From CAZCQG01 sp964500775 (GTDB lineage: Bacteria; Campylobacterota; Campylobacteria; Campylobacterales; CAZCQG01): a DNA stretch of 17,608 bases. The DNA lies in NCBI GenBank assembly GCA_964500775.1, contig CAZCQG010000043.1, forward strand, positions 1 through 17,608, written 5' to 3'. Positions 1-7,709 of the stretch are shown in pieces. The notes under the pieces are model-generated. The model made no database searches and was not told the DNA's origin. It worked only from the letters and a program-made list of their open reading frames with translations. Each line of letters opens with the position of its first letter. Within the stretch, counting starts at the first letter, position 1. Both the position numbers and the translations under genes were made by a program.

Positions 1-98
1 GCAACAAAGATAAAGGCGACCAAGGCGCTTAACCGTACGATTACGCTTTTATGCAGCTTGATCAAATCGGGCTTGACTAGTTTGTTTGGCGTATCCAA
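1..98 (-). CDS. Possible 5' end of a membrane protein, cut by the window edge
   Basis: Read leftward from a TTG at 98-96, the frame stays open to the window edge and gives about 32 residues. They begin MDTPNKLVKPDL, continue with a basic stretch, and enter a hydrophobic segment (VRLSALVAFIFVA) that looks like the start of a transmembrane helix or signal anchor. A strong ribosome binding site, AAGGGGG on the minus strand (110-104), lies 5 bases before the TTG. A TACAAT -10 box (131-126) sits further upstream. An in-frame stop lies a little upstream, so the protein must start near here. It would be divergent from the gene at 272. The family cannot be named from so little sequence. The alternative is a chance open frame. 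Confidence 0.4.
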   Translation of the reverse strand, partial: MDTPNKLVKPDLIKLHKSVIVRLSALVAFIFV

Positions 99-125
99 CA
101 ACACCCCCTTGAGACAGATGGAATT

Positions 126-131
126 ATTGTA
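126..131 (-). promoter_or_regulatory. Candidate -10 box for the leftward gene
   Basis: TACAAT on the minus strand, about 28 bases before the proposed TTG start at 98. No clear -35 is seen, which is usual for housekeeping promoters in Campylobacterota. The rest of 132-221 holds no gene that I can see. Confidence 0.3.
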
Positions 132-221
132 GCCCAAGAGCGATTAGTTTCTTTTCAAAATGTCACATATCGGTTACTTAAAACGGCAAATATTGCACCT
201 AAAAATGCACTCTATGTTAAA

Positions 222-227
222 TACAAT
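222..227 (+). promoter_or_regulatory. Candidate -10 box for the 566-residue gene
   Basis: TACAAT in an AT-rich stretch, 44 bases before the ATG at 272. The gene's ribosome binding site is AAGGA at 261-265. No convincing -35 box is visible. Confidence 0.35.
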
Positions 228-271
228 AATTCAACACAAATCGTTTACTTTCTATTTCCAAAGGATTTAAA

Positions 272-1972
272 ATGAGTAATGCAATACCGACGCTTGAGAT
301 AAATACAGAAGAAAGTGTGCAGATAGATTCGAACTATTATTCGGTCGCAATATGCGTAGGAAATGATATGTTGGAGTATAAAATCATTAAAGCATTAGAG
401 CATACGGTAGAGAAGTTTTATACTATAGAATCACTTGAAGAGTTAGCCGTACTTAGTAAAAACATCTCCGTACACGCGGCATACATTGAGCTCGGCAATG
501 ATTGCGGCTCTATCGACATAATAAAAAATGATATTTCGGATAAAACGCATATCATCGCTATCACCCAAAATGAAAACGAGCGTCTTGATCTCTTGAAAGT
601 CGGTGTCACCGAGACTGTCATAAAGCCGTTTTTTACCGCCGAGATTCGTAATAGTTTTGAGCGGGTAAAAGGGAAAAGCGATCACCTAAAATCTGCCAAA
701 GATCTCCGACTTGTGAATTCGATGATTGATTTTTTCGATACTGAAACATTAGCATTTCATATGGAATCCATAGCAAAACTCGCGTGCGCACATTTTAAAA
801 TCAGCGCGCAAGAGTGTGCAAATATCAGAAAATGTACGAGATACCTCTCTGTGGCCGTGGAGAAAAAACCCTTTCGGAAAGCGTTGAAGTTCCTTGAAGA
901 CTCCGAAGATGTTGCGATGCTTTTTGAGATCGCATCGGGAAATAGTGCTGAAAATATCTCTAGTGCCATAGTATTGGCAATTCTAGATACAGAACGTAAA
1001 ATTAAAGGATTTGAGCCATATATGTACGATAATTCTATTCGTAGCGATGTTGAAAAATTCATTACCGCTCTCTATCTAGAAAATACCTATTTAGTCGATA
1101 CGCTAGAAGAGGTGTTGTTTGCATTGGAGCGTATCGAATCTTTCGCGGAAGATATGTCGCTTACTTCCCGTTCGCTTTTTCTCGAAAAAGTGAAAGCGCT
1201 CCTTTTTCATGAAGTCGCGTATCACAAAGGGGCAAAAGTGACGTTTGATAAAGTAAATATGGAGTATGTGTTAAAAATAGAGCCCCAAGATAAAAAAATC
1301 ACAAAGCGGTGTGTAAAACTAAGCGGTTTAGATACGGAACAAAATCTCGCATCAAATATTACATTTCATAAAGAACAAAAGCATTTTATTTTTAACATCT
1401 CAAATATGATTTTCAAAGAAGAAAATACGACGCTTGAAATCACACCCGCACCTGAAACGACGGTGCCCGCGCCGAGCAAACAAAGTGAACATATCACCAT
1501 TAGCGCATATGAATATATAACGAATAATGCTTTGAATCACGATGAGATGGAGGTGCTTATCGGATTAGAATATGAAATGTTAGATATTTGCGACGTAGTA
1601 GAAGATGCAAATAATAAAAACACATATATTAAAACACTCTGCTCGCTTATTTTTAAATACGCAGCGCTTATTAACTATCACCATGAGTTTATGTCTATGA
1701 CAAGCGCTCTTTATGCGCTAGAAGGGACATTGCGCGATCAGATAGCAGGAGAAATCGAAGACAAAAAAGCCAAAATGATGATACTTATAATAAAATCGAT
1801 CGTCTCTACGCTCATTAAATGGCGAAAAAGTATTTTCGTGGAGCAAAGCACGAATGATATACACCATTTGGATGCAAATATTATCGCGGATTGCAATCAG
1901 CTTATGATGAGTTTCTTTGCAGATAGTTGCGCCTACATAGGAGATGTGGACAACGATCTCGAATTGTTTTAA
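272..1972 (+). CDS. Pseudo-receiver domain protein of unknown function
   Basis: This is a 566-residue soluble protein with no signal peptide or membrane segment. Residues about 22-135 follow a response-regulator receiver fold. The KPF motif (K118-P119) and the T98 region are present. The position expected to carry the phospho-accepting Asp is Glu (E73, in YIEL), and the usual pair of acidic residues near residue 30 is mostly lost (VGND). It therefore probably cannot be phosphorylated normally. Residues about 150-330 are helical and loosely recall an HD-GYP or HDOD domain without the HD residues; this is a weak inference. A Pro/Thr-rich linker (about 393-408) leads to a helical C-terminal domain that I do not recognise, ending in DLELF. 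It is followed by a response regulator and a sensor kinase on the same strand, so it may be an accessory protein of that pathway. Start: ATG with AAGGA upstream. Confidence 0.85.
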   Translation: MSNAIPTLEINTEESVQIDSNYYSVAICVGNDMLEYKIIKALEHTVEKFYTIESLEELAVLSKNISVHAAYIELGNDCGSIDIIKNDISDKTHIIAITQNENERLDLLKVGVTETVIKPFFTAEIRNSFERVKGKSDHLKSAKDLRLVNSMIDFFDTETLAFHMESIAKLACAHFKISAQECANIRKCTRYLSVAVEKKPFRKALKFLEDSEDVAMLFEIASGNSAENISSAIVLAILDTERKIKGFEPYMYDNSIRSDVEKFITALYLENTYLVDTLEEVLFALERIESFAEDMSLTSRSLFLEKVKALLFHEVAYHKGAKVTFDKVNMEYVLKIEPQDKKITKRCVKLSGLDTEQNLASNITFHKEQKHFIFNISNMIFKEENTTLEITPAPETTVPAPSKQSEHITISAYEYITNNALNHDEMEVLIGLEYEMLDICDVVEDANNKNTYIKTLCSLIFKYAALINYHHEFMSMTSALYALEGTLRDQIAGEIEDKKAKMMILIIKSIVSTLIKWRKSIFVEQSTNDIHHLDANIIADCNQLMMSFFADSCAYIGDVDNDLELF

Positions 1973-1979
1973 AAAAATA

Positions 1980-2019
1980 AAAAATGGTGCTACAATAGAT
2001 ATAAAAGTACGCCATTTTT
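1980..2019 (+). terminator. Inverted repeat with T-run between the first two genes
   Basis: The arms AAAAATGGTG (1980-1989) and CGCCATTTTT (2010-2019) pair over 10 positions, with one G-U wobble in RNA and a 20-base loop. It lies 7 bases after the stop of the upstream gene and ends in five T. It could be a weak terminator. The loop also contains the candidate -10 box of the next gene, so it may be an operator instead. Confidence 0.35.
1988..1996 (+). promoter_or_regulatory. Candidate extended -10 promoter of the response regulator gene
   Basis: TGCTACAAT is an extended -10 box (TGn plus TACAAT). It would place the transcript start near 2003 and leave a leader of about 33 bases with the ribosome binding site AAGGA at 2025-2029 before the ATG at 2036. 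Confidence 0.45.
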
Positions 2020-2035
2020 ATATGAAGGATAAAAA

Positions 2036-2755
2036 ATGAGTGCGGAATTATTATTTTTAAAAAGCAAAAGTGTTTTATTTGCCGAGGACGATAAAGTCGT
2101 CAGAGAGCAGATGGGGGCGATTTTAGAGATGGTGTTTCAAAAAGTATACGTAGCCAAAGACGGCGAAGAGGCGTATGCAATATATGAAGAAAACAGACCC
2201 GATGTGCTATTGGTAGATATTATGATGCCTAAAAAAGATGGTTTGCGTTTGGTAAAGCAGATTCGTCAAAGCGACTATAATACCCCCATCGTGATTCTTA
2301 CGAGCTTTAATACCCAAGAGTATCTTATGAAAGCGGCAAATCTCTCTGTGGACGGATACCTGATAAAACCAATTGCTTTACACCATCTCATCGAGGTGAT
2401 GGGAAATGCCGCCAAAAGAAGCACGGTAGATCTTAAAATAGTGAAAATCGGAGAAAATCTTTACTATAACGGCGGCACGAAAGAGCTTGTAAAAGAGGGT
2501 AGACGTATTTGCTTGGGAAGTAAAGAGTTGGAATTTTTTGAGCTCCTTTTGCAAAACTATACAAGAGTATTGAGCAGGGAAGAGATAGAGCATACACTCT
2601 GGCCAAGAGATCCTGCGTGTGAATCTGCTGTAAAAGCGATAGTCTCAAGAGTGAGAAAAAAACTCGGCGAAGAGACGGTGGTCTCTATCAGAGGCATAGG
2701 ATATAAGATAAATATGCAATCAGATGCACTAGGTAGTGAACTTGTCGGGAAATAG
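2036..2755 (+). CDS. OmpR/PhoB-family response regulator
   Basis: This is a 239-residue two-component response regulator. Residues 10-125 form a complete receiver domain: acidic pair D18-D19, phospho-acceptor D61 (LVDIMMP), T89-S90 (ILTS) and K111-P112. Residues about 145-232 form a winged-helix DNA-binding domain of the Trans_reg_C type, with the recognition helix around AVKAIVSRVRKKLG and the terminal hairpin IRGIGYKI. The length is normal for the family. The sensor kinase gene begins 9 bases after the stop, so the two are almost certainly a cognate pair. The DNA target is unknown. Proteins of this class usually bind direct repeats spaced 10-11 bp. Start: ATG with AAGGA six bases upstream. 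Confidence 0.95.
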   Translation: MSAELLFLKSKSVLFAEDDKVVREQMGAILEMVFQKVYVAKDGEEAYAIYEENRPDVLLVDIMMPKKDGLRLVKQIRQSDYNTPIVILTSFNTQEYLMKAANLSVDGYLIKPIALHHLIEVMGNAAKRSTVDLKIVKIGENLYYNGGTKELVKEGRRICLGSKELEFFELLLQNYTRVLSREEIEHTLWPRDPACESAVKAIVSRVRKKLGEETVVSIRGIGYKINMQSDALGSELVGK

Positions 2756-2764
2756 GATGGCTGT

Positions 2765-5398
2765 ATGGCATTAAGCGTAGAAGATGCCGAGAGATACGGG
2801 GATTCGAAGAGATTTTTTTTAGAATCTAGATACGCCTCTTTGGGTGAAATGACGGGAAACATCACCCACCAATGGAAACAGCCGCTCAACGCCATCGTCT
2901 CCATACAAAATAGGATCAAAGCTTCCCTGACATTTGAGGGTGGAATCTCAAATGAAAAACTGCTCAAACTCGTAGATACGAGCTATCAAATCACCCGGCA
3001 TTTAGCCGATACTATCGATATTTTTTATGGTTTTTTATTGCAGAAATACGACAAAGAAGAAGTTTTCAGGGTATCTTGCGAGTTAGAAAAAATACAAAGA
3101 TTGACCGAATATTCTTTTGAAAATAGCGAAATCGAATTTGTCTTAGCCATACACCAAGACCCCGATATTTTAGGGAATTCAGGAGAATTTTTACACGCAT
3201 TATTAAATATCGTATTGAATGCCAAAGAGGCACTAGATAACTCCGCGAAGAAAAAACAGATCATTGAAATATCGGTAGATTCCGATGAAACGTATTGCAT
3301 TATGAGTATCTCCGATAACGGCGGGGGGATAAAATGTTCTCCGATTCACAAAGTCTTTGATCTTTACTACACCTCAAGAGACGAGGGTTCGGGTTTGGGG
3401 CTTTACATAGCAAAAAGCATCATCGAAGAGCGTTTCTATGGGAAAATATCGGTAAAAAACCACAACAGCGGGGCGAGATTTACGATCAAAATACCGCTCA
3501 ATAATGCCGAAAAGAGCGACTATCCAAAGGGTGAATTCGAGGCTTCAAATACATTGCAGCACATCAAAGAGCTGACAAAAAAGGTATTTGAACTAGAAGA
3601 TATTGAAAAGAGTATCCAGCGGTGGTCGAAGATATTTTGCGATGCAAAGTGGGGTGTCGCGATAGAAAACCTCGAAAACCACACTTTTGAGAGCGTGAAT
3701 CAAACGTTTGCGCATATGCACGGATACGAAGCACATATGCTAAGAGGTATGCCGATACTTTTTATATTCCAACCGACGTATTACTCCGACAAAGAGCATA
3801 AATACTACGAAGATATACATAAACGCAAAGACGGTTCGACGTTTTTTGTAGAGATCGAATATATGGATATAAAAAATGAGTTTAGAGAGGCGGTGTATAG
3901 GGTCTACCACGTGTGGGATGTCACCGAGCAGAGAAAAAGCCTAGAGTGGCTGAAGATTAGTCAATTTGCCCTTGATTCTGCGAGGGACGCTATTATGATA
4001 AGCAACGTAGCTACGGAAGGTAGAGAGATTATCTACGTTAATAATGCGACATGTAAGAGCTTGGGACATACCAAAGATGAACTCTGTACGATGACTATAG
4101 CAGATATAAATCCAGAGTTTACGAGTGAACTATCGGAAGAATTAAAAAAAATTATTTTAAACAATGAAACGTTTTTTATCGAGTCGACACATAAAAGAAA
4201 AGACGGTACGATTTTCCCTGTAGAGGTAGTGGGAAACCTAGTAGAGTACGACGGGATTTTATGTAATATAGCCGTAGCTAGGGACATCGCCGAACGCAAA
4301 AAGATGGAAGATGCCTTGCGAGAGAGAGAACGGAACTTTCACTCCTTGGCGACCAATATCCCCGATAATTTACTTCGATTGGATCTAGAGGGGCGGTATC
4401 TCTACTTTAATATCATAGAAAAATCACCCATCAGAGAAGCGCTCAAAGAGATAACAATCGGAAAGACCATAAGAGAGTGCTACCCCGACGGCAGCTATAA
4501 GCGCCTCGAAGAAGCGGTAGCGCAGGTCATAGAGACAAAAAAAGAGCGCTTTGTAGACAAACAGATAGTGCCGCTTGATGACGGTAGCGTTGAATATCAC
4601 GATATTCGATTTGTACCTGAGTTTGACGAAAACGGCAATATGATTAGTGTACTTGGGCTTGGGCGCGATATGATGGAGATGTATCGTTTACAAGATAGAC
4701 TTATTGCAAAAGAGGTTGAATTACGTGCGCTTATAGAAGCATCTCCGGCTTTTATAGGGAGTTTTTATATCAAACCTGACGGCTCGATAACTATGCCCTT
4801 TATTTCGCCGAAAGTTACTGATATATATGGAATTAAATATGAAGATGCGGTGCGAGATTCATCGCTATTGCGAAATGCAATCCACCCCGACGATGTAGCC
4901 CTTGTAGATGAAAGCATCATTCATTCAGCCCAAACCATGACCCCATGGAGACTACAATATAGAATCATCCACCCCGAAAAAGGTATCAGGTGGCTAGAGG
5001 GAAATACTATGCCAAGCTTCCATCCCGAAGGAGGTATGATATGGCACGGGTACGTTGCGGATATTTCCGAATTTAAAAATACCGATGATGCTTTAAAGCA
5101 AAGCGAATTTCGTCTCAAAGAATCCCAACGCCTCACAAAGATTTGCAGTCGAGAATACATCTACGCCGAAGATAAAATCATTTGGTCAGAGGAAGCGTGT
5201 CGGATATTTGAGACCGATGCGAGCAAGTTGACGCTAGAAAAATGCTTTGATCTTATACACGAAGATGACAGAGATGCCGTGCGTAAAACTTACCAAGAGT
5301 GCCGCGAAGAGACCACCTCTTTTACTATCACATTTAGAATCACCACCCCAAAAGGGGACGAACAAACACATAAAAGAGGTCGGAGAGATACGCTGTGA
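2765..5398 (+). CDS. Soluble histidine kinase with PAS repeats; 5' part of a frameshifted hybrid gene
   Basis: This is an 877-residue sensor kinase without membrane segments. Unusually, the kinase core is at the N-terminus: H-box with H35 (NITHQWKQPLN), N-box N152, G1 box DNGGGI (184-189) and G2 box GSGLGL (208-213). PAS domains follow at about 285-390, 400-512, 522-640 and 652-772. A fifth starts near 782 and is cut after TPKGDE. The last residues (QTHKRGRRDTL) do not look like PAS. In the +1 frame the same DNA continues the PAS fold, then GGDEF and EAL. The break lies at about 5363-5375, in two A-runs. It could be a sequencing error, a real mutation or programmed frameshifting. Start: ATG at 2765 with AGGA at 2754-2757. 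An upstream ATG at 2757 hits a stop within a few codons. The likely partner is the response regulator just upstream. Confidence 0.9.
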   Translation: MALSVEDAERYGDSKRFFLESRYASLGEMTGNITHQWKQPLNAIVSIQNRIKASLTFEGGISNEKLLKLVDTSYQITRHLADTIDIFYGFLLQKYDKEEVFRVSCELEKIQRLTEYSFENSEIEFVLAIHQDPDILGNSGEFLHALLNIVLNAKEALDNSAKKKQIIEISVDSDETYCIMSISDNGGGIKCSPIHKVFDLYYTSRDEGSGLGLYIAKSIIEERFYGKISVKNHNSGARFTIKIPLNNAEKSDYPKGEFEASNTLQHIKELTKKVFELEDIEKSIQRWSKIFCDAKWGVAIENLENHTFESVNQTFAHMHGYEAHMLRGMPILFIFQPTYYSDKEHKYYEDIHKRKDGSTFFVEIEYMDIKNEFREAVYRVYHVWDVTEQRKSLEWLKISQFALDSARDAIMISNVATEGREIIYVNNATCKSLGHTKDELCTMTIADINPEFTSELSEELKKIILNNETFFIESTHKRKDGTIFPVEVVGNLVEYDGILCNIAVARDIAERKKMEDALRERERNFHSLATNIPDNLLRLDLEGRYLYFNIIEKSPIREALKEITIGKTIRECYPDGSYKRLEEAVAQVIETKKERFVDKQIVPLDDGSVEYHDIRFVPEFDENGNMISVLGLGRDMMEMYRLQDRLIAKEVELRALIEASPAFIGSFYIKPDGSITMPFISPKVTDIYGIKYEDAVRDSSLLRNAIHPDDVALVDESIIHSAQTMTPWRLQYRIIHPEKGIRWLEGNTMPSFHPEGGMIWHGYVADISEFKNTDDALKQSEFRLKESQRLTKICSREYIYAEDKIIWSEEACRIFETDASKLTLEKCFDLIHEDDRDAVRKTYQECREETTSFTITFRITTPKGDEQTHKRGRRDTL

Positions 5399-6764
5399 AG
5401 CAAATAAGCCTTTGTATTTGCGCAGTGCATTGCAAGATATTAGCGAACAAAAGAGAGCGGAAGAGCATATTGAATTTTTGGCGTATTATGATTCGCTCAC
5501 GGAGCTGCCAAATCGAAAACTCGCAAAAGATAGAGCCGAACAAATACTCCACCATGCAAAAAGAGACGGCACGAAAGTAGCATTTATTCTCATCGACATT
5601 GACAATTTTAATGCTATTAATAGCTCGCTTGGGCAAGAATCAGGAAACATCCTCATTAATAGCATCGGCTCAAAGATAAAAAAATCGATGCGTGAAAGCG
5701 ATATAGTGAGTAGGCACGGAGGGGATGAATTTTTAGTCGTCGTCACCGGTCTAGGCGATATAAGCGGAGTAGTACATGCTATTGAAAAAATACGAGAAGT
5801 TTTTGAAGCGCCGTTTATATTGGACGGACACGTATTTTCGATCACCGCTTCGATAGGTATCGCCCTCTATCCCGAAGGCGGAGAGGAATTTTGTACACTT
5901 TTTCAAAAAGCAGAGATTGCGATGTATACCGCCAAAGCGGAGGGAAAAAACACCTACTCTATTTTTCAAGAAAATATGAATCAAAATCTCATCGCCCATC
6001 TAGAACTCAATACCCAAATTAAAAATGCTTTAAAAAACAATGAATTTATCCTCCACTATCAACCGCAAGTCGATCCGCTTTTGAAAACCATCGTCGGAGT
6101 CGAGGCGCTCATACGCTGGAAGCATCCTCTGCGCGGTATGGTGCCGCCCAGTGAGTTTATCTCTGTAGCAGAATCTAGCGGTCTTATCGTCCATCTCGGA
6201 GAGTGGATCATCCATGAAGCGTGCAGACAAGCGGCACTTTGGCAAGAAAAAGGGATGGGGGTGTGCGTCGCGGTAAATATATCCGCGGTGCAGTTCAAAC
6301 GGAGCGATCTCAAACGGGTGATCAAAGATGCACTGCAATTTTCAGGATTACGTCCCGAAAATCTCGAACTTGAACTCACGGAATCCATCCTTATGCACGA
6401 TGCGGAAAATACGCTAGAAGCGGTGCGTGAGCTTAAGAACTTGGGGATTAAATTTTCGATAGACGATTTTGGAACGGGCTATTCAAGCCTCGCGTATCTC
6501 AAACGTTTCGCCGTCGATAAACTCAAAATCGATAGATCGTTTGTCATCGATATTTTGCACGACAAAGACGATGCGGCGATAGTAAACACTATCATACAAA
6601 TGGCAAAAACGCTCAATTTGAAAACAATAGCCGAAGGGGTGGAAAACCAAGAGGTTACCGATGCACTTATGCGATACGGTTGCGACGAGATTCAAGGGTT
6701 TCACTTCGCAAAACCGATGGAAGCCGAGATGTTTTGCGACTTTTACCGGAGATACGGGGTATAA
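5247..6764 (+). CDS. GGDEF-EAL c-di-GMP enzyme; 3' part of the frameshifted hybrid gene
   Basis: The open frame begins at a TTG (5247), but its first 40 or so codons are out-of-frame kinase-gene sequence. Genuine protein begins about 5367 with the end of a PAS domain (HIKEVGEIR up to LQDISEQKR). A diguanylate cyclase domain follows with an intact GGDEF (5718-5732) and an upstream RxxD product-inhibition site (RESD, 5691-5702). An EAL phosphodiesterase domain comes next, with the EAL motif at 6102-6110 plus NIS, ELTES, DDFGTG, K, AEGVE and the QGF motif all present, so both activities look possible. No credible ribosome binding site or start codon precedes the PAS/GGDEF junction, so independent translation is unlikely. 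It is best read as the C-terminus of the kinase gene. It ends 3 bases from the convergent AstE/AspA-like gene. Confidence 0.85.
   Translation: MILYTKMTEMPCVKLTKSAAKRPPLLLSHLESPPQKGTNKHIKEVGEIRCEANKPLYLRSALQDISEQKRAEEHIEFLAYYDSLTELPNRKLAKDRAEQILHHAKRDGTKVAFILIDIDNFNAINSSLGQESGNILINSIGSKIKKSMRESDIVSRHGGDEFLVVVTGLGDISGVVHAIEKIREVFEAPFILDGHVFSITASIGIALYPEGGEEFCTLFQKAEIAMYTAKAEGKNTYSIFQENMNQNLIAHLELNTQIKNALKNNEFILHYQPQVDPLLKTIVGVEALIRWKHPLRGMVPPSEFISVAESSGLIVHLGEWIIHEACRQAALWQEKGMGVCVAVNISAVQFKRSDLKRVIKDALQFSGLRPENLELELTESILMHDAENTLEAVRELKNLGIKFSIDDFGTGYSSLAYLKRFAVDKLKIDRSFVIDILHDKDDAAIVNTIIQMAKTLNLKTIAEGVENQEVTDALMRYGCDEIQGFHFAKPMEAEMFCDFYRRYGV
5363..5375 (+). other. Likely frameshift site within the fifth PAS domain
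   Basis: The protein similarity jumps here from the frame of the 2765 gene to the +1 frame. Reading GDEQ, skipping one A of the run at 5364-5366, and continuing HIKEVGEIR restores a normal PAS C-terminus. Removing one A from the run at 5372-5375 works nearly as well. The original frame reaches TGA at 5396-5398. Confidence 0.8.
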
Positions 6765-6767
6765 GCG

Positions 6768-7709
6768 TTATTTTTTTGCCAAAATCACCGCGGCGGCATT
6801 TTGAAAAATAAGCGAGCCGTGCGTGTAGGCAAATACCACACCCGTGACGGGTGCGACGATCCTCTCTATCACATCCCCCTCCAAAGTATCAAATATTTCC
6901 CCTAAAAGCTGCCCTTTGTTTACCACATCACCCGTCTTTACATACGGGAAAAATATCCCTGCGCGTGAGGTTTTGAGCTTGAGGAGATGGGTATCTTGTA
7001 TCTGCACGGGGAGATATGCTTCGCTCATCTCATAATTGATTACCCCGATTTTCGAGAGGAATCGTATGAGTGCATTTAGCATATTCAAAGCTTCCAAATC
7101 ATCTATCGCACCGCAAGCGCCTCCGTGAAATACATACGAATGCACCCCCCATAATTCCCAGTTGTACCCTATCGTGACGGTGTCAAAAGGGCTAGGCGGA
7201 GTGGTGTGGATGTATTTTAGTCCGAAATACGAAGCGTACGCTTTGGTCTCGGGCATCAAAAAATCGGTCTCATAGAGCTTTATATGGGGGATCTGAAATA
7301 CGTTTCTATACCCCGTAGAGAGGCGGATTCCAAAGTCATATCCTTTGAGATTCTCAAAGAGAGTATGCGCTATCCTTTGGGTCGTCTCCCCGTCGGCATA
7401 TCCGGGAAACATCCGCGTTATCGCCGTTTTATCGAGCGGCCAGTAGCGCTCATCGATATTAAACGCGTAATGATTTACTGAAGGGATGATCGAGATATAT
7501 CCGTTTAAAAAATTTGGATTCTGCTCTTCTTGTTGTTTGAGAAAATGAATAAGTCTACTCGTGACAAAAAGCGATTGTAATTCATCGCCGCGCAGACCGC
7601 TTAGAATCGCCACCTTTTTCCCCGAATTTTTATCCCCGAAATCGTAACTATGTACTTTGAGATCTTCTCTGCTTGCAGAATCTAGTCGCAAAAGGAGGTT
7701 TTTTTTCAT
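6768..7709 (-). CDS. AstE/AspA-family protein lacking catalytic residues (predicted pseudoenzyme)
   Basis: This is a 313-residue paralogue of the upstream gene, colinear along its whole length and of the succinylglutamate desuccinylase/aspartoacylase fold (M14-like zinc amidohydrolases). The zinc motif HGDE of active members reads RGDE (R40, E43). The DIHSS motif holding the third zinc ligand reads GIRLS (R129). The catalytic Glu of VVEMG is replaced by H195 (VFHGG). The substrate-binding NR pair reads TR (T98-R99). Two zinc ligands and the catalytic base are therefore gone, while the fold-forming sequence and the C-terminal barrel-sandwich-like domain (about 240-312) are kept. It probably binds a ligand or partners its paralogue rather than catalysing hydrolysis. 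The ATG overlaps the upstream stop by 4 bases (ATGA) with GAGGAG as ribosome binding site. It is the last gene of the operon. Confidence 0.85.
   Translation of the reverse strand: MKKNLLLRLDSASREDLKVHSYDFGDKNSGKKVAILSGLRGDELQSLFVTSRLIHFLKQQEEQNPNFLNGYISIIPSVNHYAFNIDERYWPLDKTAITRMFPGYADGETTQRIAHTLFENLKGYDFGIRLSTGYRNVFQIPHIKLYETDFLMPETKAYASYFGLKYIHTTPPSPFDTVTIGYNWELWGVHSYVFHGGACGAIDDLEALNMLNALIRFLSKIGVINYEMSEAYLPVQIQDTHLLKLKTSRAGIFFPYVKTGDVVNKGQLLGEIFDTLEGDVIERIVAPVTGVVFAYTHGSLIFQNAAAVILAKK

Noticed and set aside
1..132. Plus-strand open frame ending at TAG near 130, as a possible 3' gene end
   Set aside because: The translation has no recognisable pattern. The opposite strand offers a start with ribosome binding site and promoter, which fits better.
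5247..5365. N-terminal extension of the GGDEF-EAL frame as a real protein start
   Set aside because: These codons are the kinase gene read out of frame. They start at TTG without a ribosome binding site and show no domain similarity until about 5367.
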